Origin: JANLQX01 sp031368095
GTDB lineage: Bacteria; Actinomycetota; Acidimicrobiia; Acidimicrobiales; JANYDT01
Assembly (NCBI GenBank): GCA_031368095.1
Contig: JANLQX010000490.1
Coordinates: 1 to 9,533, forward strand
Reading direction: 5' to 3'
Length of the DNA stretch: 9,533 bases
The number at the start of each line of letters is the position of its first letter. The stretch's first letter is position 1. The notes under the pieces were generated by a model. The model was not told the DNA's origin, made no database searches, and saw only the letters and a list, made by a program, of their open reading frames with translations. Shown here in pieces: positions 6,904 through 9,533 of the stretch. The position numbers and the translations under genes are program-made.

Positions 6904-8298
6904 TCAGGCTTCGGCGGGCTCTTCGGCTGGCGCAGCCTCGACAGCAGCCTCGGCGGCGACTTCGACCACCGCACCGTCATCGCCAGCTTCTTCGGCGGCG
7001 AGCTTCTGGGCGGCGTTGTACTCCTCGAGCCAGGCCGCCTGGGCCTCGTTGTCGGGAGTGAACTCGCCGGCGGTGTACTCGCCGATGTAGTTACCGGCTT
7101 CGTCGTAGGCGTGCTCGCCGAACGCCGCCTGGTACTCGGCCGCCACGACGCCACCTTCGGCGGCTTGCTTGATCGACAGGCTGATCCGACGACGCTGGAG
7201 GTCGAGATCGATGATCTTGACCCACAGTTCCTCGTTGACCCCAACGACTTGCTCGGGATGCTCGACGTGGTGACCGGCCATCTCCGAGATGTGGACGAGG
7301 CCTTCGATGCCTTCGCCAACCTGCACGAACGCTCCGAACGGCACCATCTTGGTAACCCGTCCGTAGACAAGTTCTCCAACCCGGTGGTTCGAGGCGAACT
7401 CGGCCCACGGGTCTTGCTGGGTGGCCTTCAACGAGAGGCTGATGCGCTCACGGCTGTAGTCGACCTCGAGCACCTGAACGGTGATTCGATCGCCCACGGC
7501 AACCACGGTCGACGGATGATCGACGTGCTTCCACGAGAGCTCGGACACGTGGACGAGGCCGTCCATGCCACCGAGATCGACGAACGCACCAAAGTTGACG
7601 ACGCTCGACACGACACCCTCGCGGACCTCGCCCGGCTTGAGGTTGGCGAGGAAGTCCTCGCGCTGTTCCTTCTGCGTCTCTTCCAGCCAGGCACGGCGGG
7701 AGAGCACCACGTTGTTGCGGTTCTTATCGAGCTCGATGATCTTGGTCTCGACCTCTTTGCCGACATAGGGCAGGAGGTCACGAACGCGGCGCAGTTCGAC
7801 AAGCGAGGCGGGCAAGAAGCCACGAAGGCCGATGTCGACAATGAGGCCGCCCTTGACGACTTCGATGACGAGGCCTTTGACGACGCCGTTGTTCTCTTTG
7901 ATCTTCTCGATCGTGCCCCAGGCACGCTCGTACTGGGCGCGCTTCTTGGAGAGGACGAGACGTCCCTCCTTGTCTTCTTTCGTGAGGACAAGCGCTTCAA
8001 TCTCTTCGCCGAGCGAAACAATCTCCGACGGGTTGACGTCGTTGCGGATCGAAAGCTCGCGAGACGGGATGACGCCTTCGCTCTTGAAGCCGATGTCGAG
8101 CAGGACTTCGTCTTTGTCGATCTTGACGACAATGCCCTTGACGATGTCACCATCGTCGAACTCGACGATTGTGCCGTTGATCAGGTCCTCAAAGCTGACC
8201 GACGAATCGTGCGAGATGATCTGGCGAGGGGTGTAGTTACCCTCTTCGTCGAAGGTCCCAAAGAGGCCTTCGGTCGGCTGCGTGGCCGTATCAGTCAT
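6904..8298 (-). CDS. rpsA: 30S ribosomal protein S1
   Basis: S1 binds mRNA on the small ribosomal subunit and helps initiation; actinobacterial forms are shorter than the six-domain E. coli protein. From the ATG at 8298 the product has 464 residues with four S1 (OB-fold) repeats at about 48-119, 136-203, 220-291 and 305-377. The third and fourth are canonical, with VVNFGAFVDLGGMDGLVHVSELSW and FGAFVQVGEGIEGLVHISEM. The end is an alanine/glutamate-rich acidic tail (about 430-464), which is usual for the group and low in complexity. An AAAGG sequence lies about 10 nt before the ATG, supporting this start over an upstream TTG at 8337. It stands 118 bp downstream of a methyltransferase gene on the same strand and has its own likely leader. 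In mycobacteria coaE follows rpsA directly; here the two-component genes lie between them. Confidence 0.96.
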   Translation of the reverse strand: MTDTATQPTEGLFGTFDEEGNYTPRQIISHDSSVSFEDLINGTIVEFDDGDIVKGIVVKIDKDEVLLDIGFKSEGVIPSRELSIRNDVNPSEIVSLGEEIEALVLTKEDKEGRLVLSKKRAQYERAWGTIEKIKENNGVVKGLVIEVVKGGLIVDIGLRGFLPASLVELRRVRDLLPYVGKEVETKIIELDKNRNNVVLSRRAWLEETQKEQREDFLANLKPGEVREGVVSSVVNFGAFVDLGGMDGLVHVSELSWKHVDHPSTVVAVGDRITVQVLEVDYSRERISLSLKATQQDPWAEFASNHRVGELVYGRVTKMVPFGAFVQVGEGIEGLVHISEMAGHHVEHPEQVVGVNEELWVKIIDLDLQRRRISLSIKQAAEGGVVAAEYQAAFGEHAYDEAGNYIGEYTAGEFTPDNEAQAAWLEEYNAAQKLAAEEAGDDGAVVEVAAEAAVEAAPAEEPAEA

Positions 8299-8346
8299 GG
8301 AGGTGGTGCCTTTACTTCGCTCGGGACGATCGCCCAAAATGGCGCG

Positions 8347-8376
8347 ACCCTTGGTACGGGAATTCGTACGAAGGGT
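8347..8376. promoter_or_regulatory. Inverted repeat in the region upstream of rpsA
   Basis: The arms ACCCTTGGTACG (8347-8358) and CGTACGAAGGGT (8365-8376) pair at 11 of 12 positions around GGAATT; the right part also contains the perfect palindrome TTCGTACGAA (8363-8372). It lies about 50 nt before the rpsA ATG and 40 nt after the methyltransferase stop. It could be an rpsA leader hairpin, an operator, or a terminator of the methyltransferase gene, since a run of four T follows within about 10 nt on the minus strand. A TAnnnT element TAAGGT (8386-8381, minus strand) just upstream would place the hairpin at the start of the rpsA transcript. The structure is seen; its role is open. Confidence 0.5.
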
Positions 8377-8416
8377 GTCGACCTTACCAGCGCTACCTCC
8401 TCGGCCCGGACCGGGT

Positions 8417-9169
8417 TCAGGCCGGTCGACGGGCGATCAGGAGGAACTCGGGCTGGTCGACAACGGGACGGTTACGGCCGTAACGACCGGGGGTCACCGA
8501 CCACACCTGGTCGACCACCAGTCCTGCCCGCTCGGCCAAAAGACGCAGCTCACGGGGGGTGAAACAGGTCGTCCAAAGGTCGGCTGGCACGGCACCGGCG
8601 CCGCCGCGCACTTCGGTCAGCTCATGGTTCACACCGGTGGCAGCGTCGAACGAGTCCGAGTCTTCGAGGTGGCGGAGCTGGAAATACGCGCTGAACGCGC
8701 TCAAGGCGAGGTGACCACCGGGCTTGAGGGCGCGGGCCATCCGGGTCAGGACGTCACCGTCAGCGGCGCCGTCCTCGTCACGGCCGAGCAGCCCGAAACC
8801 TCCCTGGCAGAGCGAGATGACGGCGTCAAAGCGGGCGTCGATCTCAAGTTCGCGGGCGTCGACGCGAGCGAACGTGGCTGGGAGGTTCTCTCCCCGGGCC
8901 GCCTCGGCGGCCAGGTCGATGAACGTTTGGGAGATGTCGATTCCGGACGCCACCACGCCGCGCCGGGCGAAGGCCAGCGCATGACGCCCCGGCCCACAGC
9001 CAACGTCGAGCAGGTGGGCGCCCGGCTTCAGCGCCAACGCGTCGACCAGAAAGCTCACTTCCTGTTCCGTCCCCTTGGTGAACGAATATCGCAAATACGA
9101 TGGGCCCATGACGTCGGCCAGCCCTTCGAACCAGTGGCGGCCAGACGAACCCGGGGAGGATGGCTCCAT
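8417..9169 (-). CDS. Class I SAM-dependent methyltransferase
   Basis: The 250-residue product has the Rossmann fold of class I methyltransferases, which move a methyl group from S-adenosylmethionine to an acceptor. Motif I is LLDVGCGPGRHALAFARRG (about 53-71), followed by the acidic end of strand 2 in ASGIDIS and a post-motif DARFDAVISLCQGGFG segment. ARALKPGGHLAL marks the motif before strand 5. The N-terminal part has WFEGLADVMGPSYLRYSFTKGTEQEV, which I recognise as typical of an actinobacterial subgroup of unknown substrate, so the substrate cannot be named. I kept the ATG at 9169 because WFEGLAD looks conserved; an ATG at 9109 would remove it. No good Shine-Dalgarno is visible. The start shares CATG with the divergent gene on the right. 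It lies upstream of rpsA in the same direction, so some readthrough into rpsA is possible. Confidence 0.88.
   Translation of the reverse strand: MEPSSPGSSGRHWFEGLADVMGPSYLRYSFTKGTEQEVSFLVDALALKPGAHLLDVGCGPGRHALAFARRGVVASGIDISQTFIDLAAEAARGENLPATFARVDARELEIDARFDAVISLCQGGFGLLGRDEDGAADGDVLTRMARALKPGGHLALSAFSAYFQLRHLEDSDSFDAATGVNHELTEVRGGAGAVPADLWTTCFTPRELRLLAERAGLVVDQVWSVTPGRYGRNRPVVDQPEFLLIARRPA
9153..9160 (+). promoter_or_regulatory. Ribosome binding site of the right-hand methyltransferase
   Basis: GGGGAGGA ends 7 nt before the ATG at 9168. It fixes that start: the nearer ATG at 9160 opens only a three-codon frame closed by TGA. The site lies inside the first codons of the divergent methyltransferase gene. 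Confidence 0.75.
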
Positions 9170-9533
9170 GACCGACGGTTCTAGTTCCGGCGGCGCGCCC
9201 GTGGCGTCGATTTCGGAGCCGATGACCGAACCAGGCCTTCTGGCCGACGTCTACCGAGCCCGATTCGACGGCAAGATCGCCTACCGCCGCCAGGTTTGGA
9301 CAGCGCTCGTGGCCACCCTCTTTGCGCCGCGACTGGGCAACCCGAAACGGGTCCTTGACCTCGCCGCCGGCTACGGCGACTTCATCAACAACGTGACCGC
9401 CGACGCCAAGTTCGCCATCGACCTGAACCCCGATGCCAAGGTCCATCTCGATGCCGACGTCGAGCTGTTCGCCATTGACGCCACCACGCCGTGGCCAATT
9501 CCCGCAGGCTCCCTCGATGCGGTGTTCACGTCG
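9168..9533 (+). CDS. Class I SAM-dependent methyltransferase, N-terminal part (partial)
   Basis: Translation from the ATG at 9168 stays open for 122 codons to the right edge, so the C-terminal part is missing. After a flexible Ser/Gly/Ala-rich start comes VYRARFDGKIAYRRQVWTALV. Motif I is RVLDLAAGYGDFINNV (61-76), strand 2 is KFAIDLNPDA (81-90) with its acidic residue, and an IDATTPWPIPAGSLDAVFTS segment (103-122) is where strand 4 should be. The GYG-FINN and DLNPDA pattern resembles methyltransferases often seen in sugar or cell-surface polysaccharide gene clusters. That is a resemblance from memory, not a substrate assignment. It is not a close relative of its divergent neighbour, since outside motif I the two share little. 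The start has a strong ribosome binding site and overlaps the neighbour's start codon. An in-frame ATG at 9222 is a less likely alternative. Confidence 0.88.
   Translation, partial: MTDGSSSGGAPVASISEPMTEPGLLADVYRARFDGKIAYRRQVWTALVATLFAPRLGNPKRVLDLAAGYGDFINNVTADAKFAIDLNPDAKVHLDADVELFAIDATTPWPIPAGSLDAVFTS

Noticed and set aside
6832..8562. A 576-codon plus-strand open frame
   Set aside because: It is antisense to rpsA and runs across the hairpin, the rpsA leader and the methyltransferase end; the product is Asp/Val/Leu-rich with no recognisable domain.

Overview
The window is GC-rich with strong G/C preference at third codon positions and has an actinobacterial character. RpsA is a four-S1-domain protein with an acidic tail, and rpsA, coaE, uvrB and uvrA lie in the order known from Mycobacterium tuberculosis (Rv1630, Rv1631, Rv1633, Rv1638). 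A deep-branching actinobacterium, possibly Acidimicrobiia, is my guess; the sequence alone does not settle it.

Layout from left to right. (1) Positions 1-4225, minus strand: the 5' half of uvrA (running off the left edge), complete uvrB and complete coaE. In transcription order this is coaE, 21 bp, uvrB, 45 bp, uvrA, a probable operon joining coenzyme A synthesis to nucleotide excision repair. A near-perfect actinobacterial LexA (SOS) box covers the uvrA start codon. (2) Positions 4226-6703, plus strand: a two-component system made of a six-helix membrane, GAF-containing NarL-type histidine kinase and a NarL/LuxR-type response regulator, joined by an ATGA stop/start overlap. It is divergent from coaE. 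(3) Positions 6704-6903: a 200-bp convergent intergenic region with four copies of a 10-bp core in a two-plus-two inverted array of 18-bp period, followed by a perfect 12-bp hairpin with a GNRA-type loop. (4) Positions 6904-8298, minus strand: rpsA, with an inverted repeat in its upstream region. (5) Positions 8417-9533: two unrelated class I SAM-dependent methyltransferase genes in head-to-head orientation whose start codons share the tetranucleotide CATG. The right-hand one runs off the window.

Taken together this is mainly a housekeeping locus (translation, CoA synthesis, DNA repair) into which a divergently oriented signalling pair sits between rpsA and coaE. I see no CRISPR array, insertion sequence, phage gene, tRNA or rRNA. 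The most interesting points are regulatory and architectural: the SOS box on the uvrA start with a possible leaderless promoter, the inverted repeat array, the two-component system breaking a conserved gene order, and the shared-start divergent methyltransferases. I found no clear sign of a wholly new multi-gene system.
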